A stretch of DNA of 64,000 bases from Elysia chlorotica (taxonomy: Eukaryota > Mollusca > Gastropoda > Plakobranchidae). Below, in pieces: positions 21,157 through 34,400 of this stretch. Position 1 is the first letter of the stretch; the number at the start of each line of letters is the position of its first letter. Under the pieces are notes generated by a model. It was not told the origin of the DNA. It made no database searches and was given only the letters and a program-made list of their open reading frames with translations. Where the stretch lies: contig RQTK01000325.1 of assembly GCA_003991915.1 (NCBI GenBank), positions 407,177 through 471,176 on the forward strand, read 5' to 3'. A program made the translations under genes and the position numbers.

Positions 21157-24100
21157 ATGGTTAAATGAATTACTTGCTTTCTGTTTTTCATTGTGCGTTT
21201 CCTTTAATTGTCATTAGAAATTTGTGGATAAAAATTAACTACTAAATTTACTCTGAAATCCAAAGGGCAGGGAGATATGAGTTTTTCACAAACACGCACA
21301 AACTTTACGAATTCAAACAAAATCAACCTCAAACATTAATGTAATAAATGAATTTTTTAAAGTTATCTTCCCACAATTCTAGCAGTATGTAAAAAGGGTT
21401 TTTTTAAAGCTAGAGGTTGTTTGACATTTACACTTTCGATTTTTCATTACATTTGCAAATACAATTATTAATTTAATTTACCATATTTTGATTTAAACAG
21501 TTTGGTCAAATGGAAAAATATACTCCTTGTCTATTTCAAGGTTCTGAACTCTTTTTACTTTTTACATAGCAGTGCTCGTTGGCCTACCAAAAATTTGCTA
21601 GAATTGTATAAAATCTATATTCATGGGTAAAAATTTTCCGGCTCTCAGAACAAATGAAGTGGTTTAGCAGTGGAGCACTTAGTTGCCGTTGATTTGATTT
21701 CCATCAAGGGGTCACACTTGTTGGGTTACCTGAGCCTCGGCTAGCACACTCGCATTCATTCATTGGCTTCAAACATGACGGTTAAAAATTGTGACCCCGG
21801 TCAGGCTTTCATTGGAGGCAAACTAAATGATCTGCTAGTGCTGTATAGAAACTGAGCTACCATGATCCTCAAAACGGTTGGGAAGATTTTCCGTATTGAC
21901 AGATTAAGAAAAAGAATTTCAGGATTCACCACCCCTAGAGTGTACTGGCACTTGTATTTTTTCAAACAAAAACTTTTCTGTAAAGTTTTCAAGGTTTTAT
22001 TGAGGACACCATCTTTAATTTTACAAATGTTTAATTGGGCAACTATCAATTGCCCTTTTTTAACTCTCTTTACTTAGTCTCAATCAACTTTGTAGATTCA
22101 AATAAAACTAATGATAAACATTTATGCAATGACAGTATCCAAGCTATGAGTATGACTGAGTTTAAATGAACAGAGCTTGGTATTGTCCAATTAATAGCTA
22201 AAACAAAGAGATATCCTTATTTTAACAACCTATGCTTTATATTTTAAACACTGATTCATTTAACGATGACAAGCTTACAGTTACACATACACTGAACAAT
22301 AATCACAATTATAACCATATAAAAATTTAACTTAAACTGTGGAACTGGAAGAAATTTCAATATACAAAGGGTTTTTTTTTTTAAGTAATAACTAAATAAG
22401 TATAAACGAGTTCTTTGTTGTTTTTAATGTAGATGTACTCTTTCACCTGCACATTGGCGATCTAAAAGTAAAACATGTCCCTAAATGCAATACTATTCCA
22501 CTAATAATTTAAAAATTCACAAAAAATCTAGTAACCTTTAATTTTATCCGATTTTGATGATTTTAAAACCAAACTTCGTGGTTTGAAGAGAGTAGTTTGA
22601 CATTTTTAACTTAGACTTGGTGTTTATAAAATTAAATTTTAGTTTGCCATACCTACTAGTTTACTACTACAAGTAGTAGTTACTAGGTAAATAATATGTC
22701 CCGGCAAAATGCACTTTGCAATTTTTAGTATTTATTTTTCAACTTTTAATGAAAAATACTAAATTTTCTGTAGACTTCAAGTGTAGGCAGACAAAAAGAG
22801 ATCGAGAAAGTTTGTAGCTAGATCAAATCTTGTGGATCATATAATATACATCATGTGTATATTAATTATTATATTAAAATTTATATGAATGATTGAGCCT
22901 CTTAAAATTTCCTTTGGAGAGGTACCACACCAGTGCATAGGTACATGTACTCCTTAAATTATTGACCTGTTTCACTATCTTGATAATGATATATCTATAG
23001 GGGCAATGTTAGTGTTACTGTGTAAGTTAGTTACTCCATACTTGGCACCCTGCAGTGCCTGGTCCAGAGGTGCTCTCTTGACTTAAGTGAAAGTCAGTGA
23101 AGTAGCTGAGCGCAGAGCCTGTAGTTTACTCAGTCACACTCACAGCAAGGCAGTTATTAAGCGCGTTGAGCAATATGGGTTTTAATATGATTTTTAACCT
23201 TTACCGCCACTGGTTATTTGTACTATAACTAAGTTACTAAAAATAAAATAGCCACTCATGGGTGTTTTTCGCCCAGCGGGGGATGCTGGATACATGTAAT
23301 TGTAAAACATTGGTTTTTGTATTGACACAAAAGGCTTTTGGTTTAAGCCCTCTTGTTTTCGCTCACTAATGGTTTAATTTGATCCGCTGAAACAAGTCAT
23401 GGATCACCACCCTGTCTCATGTGTGGCAGCACATAAAATTCTTAGGCTTGAGGCCTGCCTACAATGTAGCCTATATTATATATAGTGCTGATGTTTGACG
23501 TTGAACCACCTCAACAGTCAACTCCACTACTTTTCACCCAATGACCCTGACAGTAAAAGAGGATTTTAAAAAATTGCAGTGGTGGTTATGCACTATATAA
23601 AAATTATACACTACATGTACTTTAACATTGCAATGATTGAATGAATGTCCAAGCCAATTATGATAAATATGGGCTAAAACTGAATACATGCTGTTCATTC
23701 AAAAGTAAAATCGGTGTCCAACTCCAATGCCCTCAGCCTGTTGTAAAAAAAATTTTTTGCCATCTTTGAATTCTTTCACTTCTGTATTATTCGATACTAT
23801 TACTAGTTACTTTTTGCGCAAATGAGTTATGTACAGGTAATTAGTTGTTCATTCTACTTTTCATCTCACCCTTTACAAGCTTCAAATCTGCTAATCAGGT
23901 GTGAAAATTACTGTAGCTATATTAACACATAGTAAATCCATACGTTGGATTCTTTGAAAACTCAGCAGATTTTTTTAAACTGGAAATAAAATAAAGAATA
24001 TCCTAGCCCAAATTTTATGATTACAATGTGGTCAACTGACAAGTATAAGTGTGCATTTTGGTGTTCTTGTTTTTGTTTTTTTCTCAAGTATTTTAACCTA

Positions 24101-25480
24101 ATAAGTTGCTACAATAAATCATTAAATGCAATGTCAAATACTGCAACACAACACAAAAAAAGTAAAACCACATCAGTGCATTTGTACCAATATGTGTACT
24201 TCATTACAAGAGTATAGAGACCAACACTTTTTAATTATATAACCTATTTCACGATTACATTTATTTAAGCATACACTGCACAAGTACACATTTACATGAT
24301 TTACTCATTACTGATTTAGCACCACAAGAAAATTACCATTTACATACTGTACATGTATACAGTAGAACCAAAGATAATTAAACATCTTTGGTAGAACTAC
24401 TGGATAAAGATGGTGGTGGGATCACAAAAGAGTTAAGTACAAAAGTATAACTTTCCCCATTTTTACTAACTACTTGCTTTCAATAATGTGATCAAGTTCC
24501 AGCCACCTGCATCACTCTCACCAAACTCATTCATAACTTAAATTAAATGTATCTTGCCACTGTAGTGTGAGTGTGATGAGTAGTAAAACAAATAGATGAA
24601 TTACATTACAAGAAACCTTGATAAAAAAAGTTACTATTATACTAGAAGAAACAAGATATCTTATTCTTACTATTTTCTAAGTCTGCGCTAAACTATATCA
24701 CAATAACAAAATAAATTGCACATTCCTTTCAAATAAGGCTGGTATCATGATAAATGATGATGATACATGTACATTAAGACTTAAAAAGACAAGAGAAAAC
24801 TTAAATCAAAAATTGATTTGCCTTCCCTCAGATCTCTGGGTTAATGAAGGTGACAGGTTGACTCAGTTACTAAGTACAATCTTAGTTATTACTTATAGTA
24901 ATGTTATACTAATTTATATAGTTATATTTATAATCTTCAGGTCTTTCAGGTAAAAAAAAAAATTTAAAAAGAACATGTTTGAATTATAGAATGAAAAAAA
25001 AAAAATATTCAACAAAACAATACTTCAGAATTTGAACTAGATTTACTTATTCAAGATAAAATCATCTAAGTCAAATGCAATTCGATAATCTTTCATCTTG
25101 ACACTTCTTCAACATCCTTCATTCATCATTTCACCCTTTCTATTTGCAAAATATTAATAATATCACATGCTCAGTCAATAAAGTAGTGGTACTAGTACTT
25201 GATGCCACGCTGTTCAAAGTGAATAACACATCTTTTCTAGACACAAGAACAAGAAAATTAATAACAAAGGTGAGTGTGTTGCTTATGTCAGACGGCAGCA
25301 TTATTTAATTCAGGCTCTATTGTGGACAGGACTCAAGACTAACGCCTGACCACTTCATGCGCTGACCCAGGCATGACAAGGCGGGGAGACCTGGACTCCT
25401 GTCTCATCCGGTCACATGATACTAACACTGACCCAACCAGAGCAGGACGAAAATAACTAAATAGGATTAGGCTGAAGTTT
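21157..25480. other. Convergent intergenic region between RPL12 and TOP3B
   Basis: AT-rich, with no supported gene in either strand; the short open frames lack splice or family support. It holds SINE body copies at about 23390-23530 (plus sense) and 25305-25445 (minus sense, degenerate). Confidence 0.6.
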
Positions 25481-28400
25481 TCAAACAAAGTAGGCCGCCA
25501 GCTGAGACATTTTGTCCTTGGGTTTTCCCCTCCCTCTCCCTCTTCCCCTGCCTCCCCTGCCCCTCCCTCGGCCTCCACCCCTGTTCATGCGATTTCCTCC
25601 CCGCCGCAAGGCGGCTGCGTGGTGCTTTTCCATGAGAGGCTTGAAAATTGGGTCACAAAACACGCAGCCTTGATGCTCAGACATGCCGTCTGGAAGTGGA
25701 CTCTTGCCCTCCTGGAAGAAGGGGTTAAAAAAATAGACAAATCCACAAAAACTATAAGTTATATTTGGGAGCTTTGAGAATTTGCCCCCATTAAAAAAAA
25801 AAAAAGACATTGACGGATAAAACCAGACGACGTTTTTCTAAACTTTGTAAAGACCAGTAGTTCCAACACATAATTTAAAAACTACACGTATAATTGTAAA
25901 TTTGAGAAAATGATGATAAATTATATTTCAGTTACTTACTGTCCCATTTGTATGGCTGCCTTTATAAAAAAAAAAAAAAAAAACTAATGCTTTGTTGTAC
26001 ATACCATTGTAATTGAGCGTTTACTCACACCATTATTAAGACAACACATTGTTAGGCGCAATATATTTATGTTTTCTTAATCCAAACCTACTGCAATTTT
26101 AAGTAAAAAAACAAACATGCTCAGTATATCTGAAGCCAAAGTCTAACCACACCCAATCCATAACAAATTGACTCTTAGTCTTACACCACACTGATCTACA
26201 CCAAAAAAAGATGCACTCACCTTGAAAGCCACATCCACCACGTTGGCAGCACAGTATTCACAAGAGTCTTCCTTCACCGAAACTTTAGTTGCACCCTCGA
26301 AGAAATGAATCACTACATTGCACCTGGTACAACCATTGATGCATGTTATTAATATAATTATCATTATTATTTGAAAATTTTTAGCTATATACAGTTTCAA
26401 TGTAAACAAAAGAACATAGCTTATATATAATTTATTTGCGTGAATCTTTTTAAGTTCAACTTTCTCAAAGTCTTATCAGCTAATGATTTACATGTCAGTT
26501 TAAAAAAAAAATCTAAGTCTGCCTTGTATCCATAAACTTTAAGTCCTGAAACTATAAATAAACTTGTTTTTATTGCGAAAAATACACTTTTTATTCAATG
26601 AAAACTTTTACTATGCCGACTACTTGCTGCAATAACTCAAGAACCATAACTTGTAATCTTTGAAACACTAACTTATAACGTGGGAAATCAAAACTAAATG
26701 TATTTTAACCCATTACTTTTAAGTAAAGTAATAATTATTAATGATACGTGAGGCTGTCTGGGTCTTTCCAGCACAATGACAACACGCTAATGTCAGTTTT
26801 GAGCTTGAGTGCTCTAAATGTAGACAACTCTATATTGACTTTTCCTTTTTCAAATGTAAATTATTATTGCTGGTTCTAGAAATGACAGAGATATAATTTT
26901 TGTCAACTGCTAATATAAAAAGGCATTCAATGCTTCTTAAAAGAACTATAAACTATAAACCGTAACCCAAAAGTAAAAATTCCAACTTGTGCTTAACTCG
27001 CCATGGTTGCCTCACAAATGTACAAAACACTTTTGTGCCATCTTATTCTTAAGGGGCTGTTTAAATATTTTATTACACCTTATGGGACATTTTGACGCCC
27101 CCTTCCCTCACCCTCTTTTATTACAAATATTTCCCTATATCTTAACAATATTCTTACAACAGCCAATAACCCCCAGCCCCTTTCCCCTCCTCTTCCAGGT
27201 TGTAAGATTATATTTAAACAGCTCCTAAGTAAAAATACAAAAAAAAAGATAATCTGTGATTAGATAAGATAAGGTAAAATAAGCCCATATTATCCCATAG
27301 GGAAATTAACCTTTGTCGCACATACAACATGTGTACATTTGACTAAAGACTAAACGCCTCACTTGTTACAAGCCATGCGCCACTTGGGGCCCGAGGTGAG
27401 GTCCAGGACGAGGACTCCCTGGTCGCACTCCACGCACTCGCTGACCCCGTTCTGGCCAAAGGCGTGCGGGCACGACGGGTGGGTACACTCGTTGCACCCG
27501 AGGCCTCTGCGCATGTCGGGAAACGGAGGGTTGTTGTAGCAGTACGGGCACAGTGGGTACGTCTGCAGGAAAGTGGGTAGAAGAAGTATACATATTTATA
27601 CTGATTACGGAAGGTTTCTGGTGAAAAGGGTGAGACATCTTCTTTTTTTTTTTTTTTTTTTCAATTATTTTGTGTTTTTTTTTTATTTGCATTGGAATTT
27701 GTATCCCACTCCCAGTCATCATATAAGAATTATATCTGGTTGAATGGGAAAAAATTGGGGCCTATTAATTTATTATATTTTAATTGTATATGGTACCAGA
27801 ACTTTTACTTTCTGTTCTTTCCCTTAGACCTCTGACATGAAAAAGACCCCACAAAAAACCCAACAAAAATGTTATCTCAAACCCCCTGTTTTGGTTATTT
27901 TATTCACTTTAAAGCCATTTATGTACTGAAATCCATGCAAGACTTTAACAAGTCACTGTAAAAAACAATTTGAATATGACGTATCCGGGGAAAAACACTT
28001 TATATACTGTGTGTATTCACCTTTCCCTTAGCCCCTGTTGTCCACAAGAGGAGTTCAAATTCGTCCAGCGGGCACTTCAACTCCTTGTAGAGTTTAATGT
28101 TTCCATTCTGAGGCAGGGAGTAGGTGTCGTCACACGTGGAGCAGTACAGCCGCGACGGCTTCGCCTGGACAAACTTCATGAACCGGCGACACTTGCCACA
28201 TCTGCAGGGTGGGGGGGAGTGGTTAGATTTGATGGCGAGGATGTCCACTTTTAGCACAAGATTATGGGCACTTGAAGGTTGGTGAGCAGAGCATAGCCAA
28301 GGGGAATTTAATAGCTACCCACAAAAAGCGAAGGACAAAAAAAAATATATGATTGTTTAGGACAGATTTGCCCCTCTCCTAAGGATATGAGATATAGATC

Positions 28401-31400
28401 TACATTAAAGAGATGGCTACTCCCACTAGTTTTGAAAATCCAGCACCTATTTCAGTGGAGCTTACAGGTGTCAAAAAGGAGGTTCTAGGTTCAAATCGTG
28501 AACAATTTAGACATTGAATCTTAAATCTATATCTGAAACAAAATAAAAACAAGAAAAGAACTAAAACAGAGAAAATTTTTGTGTCTTGATACTCATGTAC
28601 TAGGTTTCTAAAGGCTTTAACTCTCTCCTCTCCCTCCGTCTCTACACTCCCTGAATCTACTGTTGTATGATCCGCCTACCGAGACACAACTCTCTCCTCT
28701 CCCTCCTCCTCCACACTTCCTGAATCTACTTTTGTATTCTCAGCCTTACAGAGGCACAACTATCTCCTCTCCTCCTCTACACTCCCTGATTCTCAGCCTC
28801 ACTGAGACACAACTCCCTCCTCTCCCTCCTCTCCATCCCTCTCTACACTCCCTGATTCTACTGTTGTAAACTTGTATGGTCAGCCTCACCGAGACATGGG
28901 CCGACCGCTGTCTGCCAGGGAGGAGAAGCAGACCTCAAACAGCTCGTCCATGTCGAGGATGCGATCCACAAAGTAGCGGAACTTCAGGTGGAAGATGTCG
29001 ATGGCGTGCTGCTTGACCTCGTGGAAGTCGGCCTGGCCCAGCGCTATGAGCTGCAGCTGCTGTTCCACGGCCTGACGCATGGAGGACAGAACCAGGTCCA
29101 CGTCAATCTGGGAGTCCGTGGGTGAAGAAAAGAACAGTAAACAAATCTTCACAGGTTCAGCCTGACCAATAGAGGATTGATTAAAGACCACATCGTTTGA
29201 AAAGAACATTAACAAGTCTTTAGCCAGTGATTTATTATCTTCACAGCCTGACGCATGGAGGACAGCACCAGGTCCACGTCAATCTGGGAGTCCGTGGGTG
29301 AAGAAAAGAATAGTAAACAAATCCTCACAGGATCAGAATAAAGACAACATCGATTGGAAAGAAACATTAACAAATCTTTATCCAGTGATTTATTAAAATT
29401 ATTATCAATTAAATCAAAGAAAAAAAAGAAAACAGGGACTTTATCCCATACTGGATGGGGTGTTAGTATATATCATCAACTGAGACAGAATTCCATATTA
29501 TAGCCCAGTTGCTGATGTTGGATGTTCAACCCCACAATTCGAAACCAACCATATTTCTGGTTTACCAGGACACAATGTTATGTTACCCACTAGCCTTATT
29601 CCCGGTATTCAGGGATAAAGAGGATCACCCCTTGGATCTTGTTTACAACTGACAATCAATTGTGGACATAAATTTTCTTGGGATGAGAGGGTTCCCCCTT
29701 TGATCTTGTGCTCGATTTACAATCAACTCTGGCTATAAATTTTCTTGTAACCACCTTTTATTTGAAACCTGTGTTGTTTGCCTACTTTGAGGGCTCAGAA
29801 GGCCAGGCTATAGGATTATGATAGTATTGAGCACAGGAGCTCAGGGTTCTAAGGGTTAAGAAACCAGCCATGATCTCACCTTCTGGTAGCCATGGACCAG
29901 AACAATGCCCAGGGTGGTCGGCTGTAACTTGCGACCGGCGATGATGTTCACGTAGTTGCGCTCGCAGATGTTGTTGATGTGGACGGGGATGCTGGCATCG
30001 GTGCCGATGCCGTGTTTCTCCATGAGGGAGATGAGCTCACTCTCCGTCAGGTAATCCGGCGGGCTCGTCTGTCTCTCCACCAGCTTCACCTGGGAAAACA
30101 CATAAATCAATGGAGATAATATATATAAGGCAAACCGGAATGAATCAATTATATAAGTTTTAAGCTAGAGCCCTCCACACATAGAAAAAACACTTTATTG
30201 ACCCTTTTTTTTTTTCAAGTAAAAAGAATTACCTTCAATTCCAGAAATTAATGATGTATATGTAATTATTGACGATTTTTATTTATAACTCAAAAAGTCT
30301 AAATTCCAACTTGTGCCTGTCTCACCCAGGTTGCTTCACATACTGTTAAAAAAAATTTTAAAAAGACATATTTTTAACCAAAATGTTTTAGAGCCCCCTG
30401 TGTAATCCAGCACCTTCACAAACGTAGTGCAATACAGCCAATCCCCCCAAGCCCCTTCCAAGATAACTTTATTCATTTAAAAGGAGCCCTCACCTCAGCA
30501 ATGGAGAGCTTCTCGTCTCGGCGTAGTGTCGGAATCTCCTCCTCCTCGCTGAGGGCCAACCAGGGCATGACGGCCGTGAAGCCGGGCTCTTTGAGGACTT
30601 TGCCCGAGCAGGAGAACTTCTCCGAGCCGACTTCGAAGTAAATGATGGTTTGTAAGTAGGTGCATGGTGCGCTGATCTGGGTCAAGAAGGACAGAACCAG
30701 GTCCACGTCAATCTGGGAGTCCGTGGGTGAAGAAAAGAACAATAAAAGAATCTTCACAGGTTCAGCCTGACCAATAGAGGATTGATTAAAGACCACATCG
30801 TTTGAAAAGAACATTAACAAGTCTTTAGCCAGTGATTTATTATCTTCACAGCCTGACGCATGGAGGACAGAACCAGGTCCACGTCAATCTGGGAGTCCGT
30901 GGGTGAAGAAAAGAACAGTAAATATATCTTCACAGGTTCAGCCTGACAAATGGAGGACAGAGTAAAGACCATGTCGATTGAAGAGAAACATTCACAAGTC
31001 TTTAGCCAGTGATTTATTAAAATTATTATCAATTAAATCAAAGAGAAAAAGAAAACAGGGACATGTTCAGCCTGACAAATAGAGGATTGATTAAAGACCA
31101 CATCGTTTGAAAAGAACATTAACAAGTCTTTAGCCAGTGATTTATTATCTTCACAGCCTGACGCATGGAGGACAGAACCAGGTCCACGTCAATCTGGAAG
31201 AGTCCGTGGGTGAAGAAAAGAACAGTAAACAAATCTTCACAGGTTAGCCTAGCCAATGAAGGACAGAATAAAGACCATGTCGATTGAAGAGAAACATTCA
31301 CAAGTCTTTAGCCAGTGATTTATTATCTTCACAGCCTGACGCATGGAGGACAGCACCAGGTCCACGTCAATCTGGGAGTCCGTGGGTGAAGAAAAGAACA

Positions 31401-34400
31401 GTAAACAAATCTTCACAGGTTCAGCCTGACAAATGGAGGACAGAGTAAAGACCATGTCGATTGAAAAGAAACATAACAAACCTTTAGCCAGTGATTTATT
31501 AAAATTATTATCAATTAAATGAAAGAGAAAAAGAAAACAGGGACTTTGTCCCATACTGGATGGGGTGTTAGTATATATCATCAACTGAGACAGAATTCCA
31601 TATTATAGCCCAGTTGCTGATGTTGGATGTTCAACCCCACAATTCGAAACCAACCATATTTCTGGTTTACCAGGATACAACAAAATCTCACCCACTAGCC
31701 TTATTCCCGGTATTCAGGGATAAAGAGGATCCCCCCTTGGATCTTGTGTAAAATTGACAATCAATTCTGGCCATAAATTTTCTTGGGATTAGAGGGATCC
31801 CCCTTGGATCTTGTGCTCGATTTACAATCAACTCTGGCTATAAATTTTCTTGTAATCCCCTGTTATTTGAAACCTATGTTGTTTTCCTATTTTGAGCTCA
31901 GGAGGTCAGGATGTGGTATAATGTTGAGCCCAGCAGCTCAGGGTTCTAAGGGTTAAGAAACCAGCCCAGCAGCTCAGGGTTCTAAGGGTTAAGAAACCAC
32001 CAAACTGAAAGAGGCATGCCCTCACCTTCTGGTAGCCGTGGACCAGAACAATGCCCAGGGTGGTCGGCTGTAACTTGCGACCGGCGATGATGTTCACGTA
32101 GTTGCGCTCGCAGATGTTGTTGATGTGGACGGGGATGCTGGCGTCGGTGCCGATACCGTGCTTCTCCATGAGGGAGATGAGCTCACTCTCCGTCAGGTAA
32201 TCCGGCGGGCTCGTCTGTCTCTCCACCAGCTTCACCTGGGAAAACACATAAATCAATGGAGATAATATATGTTAGGTAACCTGAATGAATGAATTTTATA
32301 AGTTTTAAGCTAGAGCCCTCTAAACATAGAAAAAAAACACTTCACTGACCTTTTTTATTTTCAAGTAAAAAGAATTACCTCCAAATCCAGAAATCAATGA
32401 TGTATATGTAATTATTATTTTTTCAACCTCTTAAAGTGCTTATGATGATTTTTATAACTCAAAAAGTCTAAATTCCAACTTGTGCCTGTCTCACCCAGGT
32501 TGCTTCACCTATTGTTAAAAAAAAAAAATTTAAAAAAGACATTTTTTAACCAAAATGTTTTAGAGCCCCCTGTGTCATCCAGCACCTTCACAAACATAGT
32601 GCAATACAGCCACCCCCCCCCCTCCTTCCAAGATAACTTTATTCATTTAAAAGAAGCCCTCACCTCAGCAATGGAGAGCTTCTCGTCTCGGCGCAGTGTC
32701 GGAATCTCCTCCTCCTCGCTGAGGGCCAACCAGGGCATGACGGCCGTGAAGCCGGGCTCTTTGAGGACTTTGCCCGAGCAGGAGAACTTCTCCGAGCCGA
32801 CTTCGAAGTAAATGATGGTTTGTAAGTAGGTGCATGGTGCGCTGATCTGGGTCAAGAAATAATAGTGATAAATAAATAAAGAAACTTAAGAGGTGGGGAC
32901 AAATTTCCTGGAAATTCAAGTTCATTTTAAATAATCAAACAACTTAAAAAAAAATAGATCACTTTCCTTTGAAAATTTTGCCAGCAGTTTCATAGTCTAT
33001 TACAGTAGTTTTTATTAGGGAAATGATATGCTTTGAAAAGATTCAATTATTTAAGACAAAAAAGTCGAGGAAAATGAGAAGAAAAGACGCTAGCGCAGAC
33101 AGGGAAACTAACAGTTCCAATGAAGTGCCGAGTAATGTAGTCATAGAGCCGCCAGCTGTCGTTATCGAGCTCTCCCTCCGTCGCCGAGCGCATTGGAGTG
33201 ATAGGGGGGTGATCTCCGGCGTCGTGACCCTTCCTGTGGAGAGAAAAGTGACCAGAAAACATTTTTATATGGCACTTGTGTTTTATTTTTGTACTGAATA
33301 AGGCGCTATAACAGTATAAGGCCACTTATATTTTCTATGTGAAATTACCCTCGTTGAGGTTTTTTTACCATTAGTTCCAAGATGGTGACTGCTCTATCGT
33401 ATATTATTGCTGTACAGTTTCAGTTACCCCTGCATGTTTATTGATCCTAGAACTTCAAATGTTTGTTACCAAAGTTGTAAAGGCCTTTTTTTTTTCAATT
33501 AAAAGTTTTTTAAATTTTGCCTCTTATTTCCAGGCTTCTTTTCAAATATTTTTTTTTTTATCTCCAAAACCAACTTCAAGATTTTCATTTAATCACACCT
33601 AACAAAAGTGTTTTTTTTCCAAAAATCTGTTAGCCGAGCTTATGCATGAATAAATGAAGAAAAAAAAAACAAATAGTGATATATGCCGATGAACATACAT
33701 AAAAAATGAATAAAAACTTACTTTGGTTTATGGATGCCTTTCTGCAGAAGTTCACTAACGTAGGATCCCCAGTTTGGATGAGATGCTTGCTGCTTTAAGG
33801 TGCCTCTGATGACAGAAAATCAATTAATAAAAATATCTAAGCAGATACAAACTTAAAAGAGGATGAGAGATTAAACCTCTGCCTGATCATATTGACCAAT
33901 TTTGTTTGCTTGTGATTTTTATGTCTGCAATTTTTCACTTTTTATGTAAAAAAAAAGGGAAAAAAGCATAATCACATTACATGAATGCCCCTTTTTATGA
34001 AATAACTTTGGATACAGCTTCTTACAACAGCATTAGTTTACTCTGTTCAGGCTTATAGTCAAGACCTCTACTATGCAAGTAATCTACAAATGATTTACAC
34101 TTAAAGAGTATCCACTTAGAGCAGGTTTTGCAAAGCAATGTAACTAGGTGTTTTTCAAGAGGAGGTATTGCTTAATTTTTATTCTTTATCTTTAAAAAAA
34201 TGTTTTAAATATTTAAACATATGAATAAAATCCTATTCTCGATATGTTATGTAAATATCTAAACCTTAAATATAGCTATCTAGCTATCTTACATGTTACA
34301 ATGAAAAATAAATGACGAGTTCCAGGATTAAAATGAAAACTCATACAAAAAGAAATTATGTGTGTCTGAAAAACGGCTTCAACTTACTCTGCTTTAAAGA

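Larger units (their letters stand above)
29068..31510 (-). repeat. Array of exon-13 stubs with intron sequence
   Basis: A unit of about 176-178 bp contains the start of exon 13 ([14 protein letters not shown]) with its acceptor, plus adjoining intron. The marker CCTGACGCATGGAGGACAG occurs at 29071 (the real exon), 29247, 30852, 31157 and 31335. A shorter junction copy lies near 30690 and an intron-only piece near 31065. The stubs lose homology to exon 13 after about 14 codons and run into a stop, so they are exon relics rather than usable exons. Confidence 0.85.
29247..32860 (-). repeat. About 2.1-kb tandem duplication inside TOP3B
   Basis: 29247-30690 and 31335-32860 align along their length (exon-13 stub, intron with the TCCCATACTGGATGGGGTGT marker, exon 12, intron, exon 11), with small indels and a few per cent divergence in the introns. 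Confidence 0.9.

Noticed and set aside
20941..21168. 75-codon plus-strand open frame
   Set aside because: Starts in the antisense copy of RPL12 exon 4 and ends in exon 5 out of frame; a palindrome by-product.
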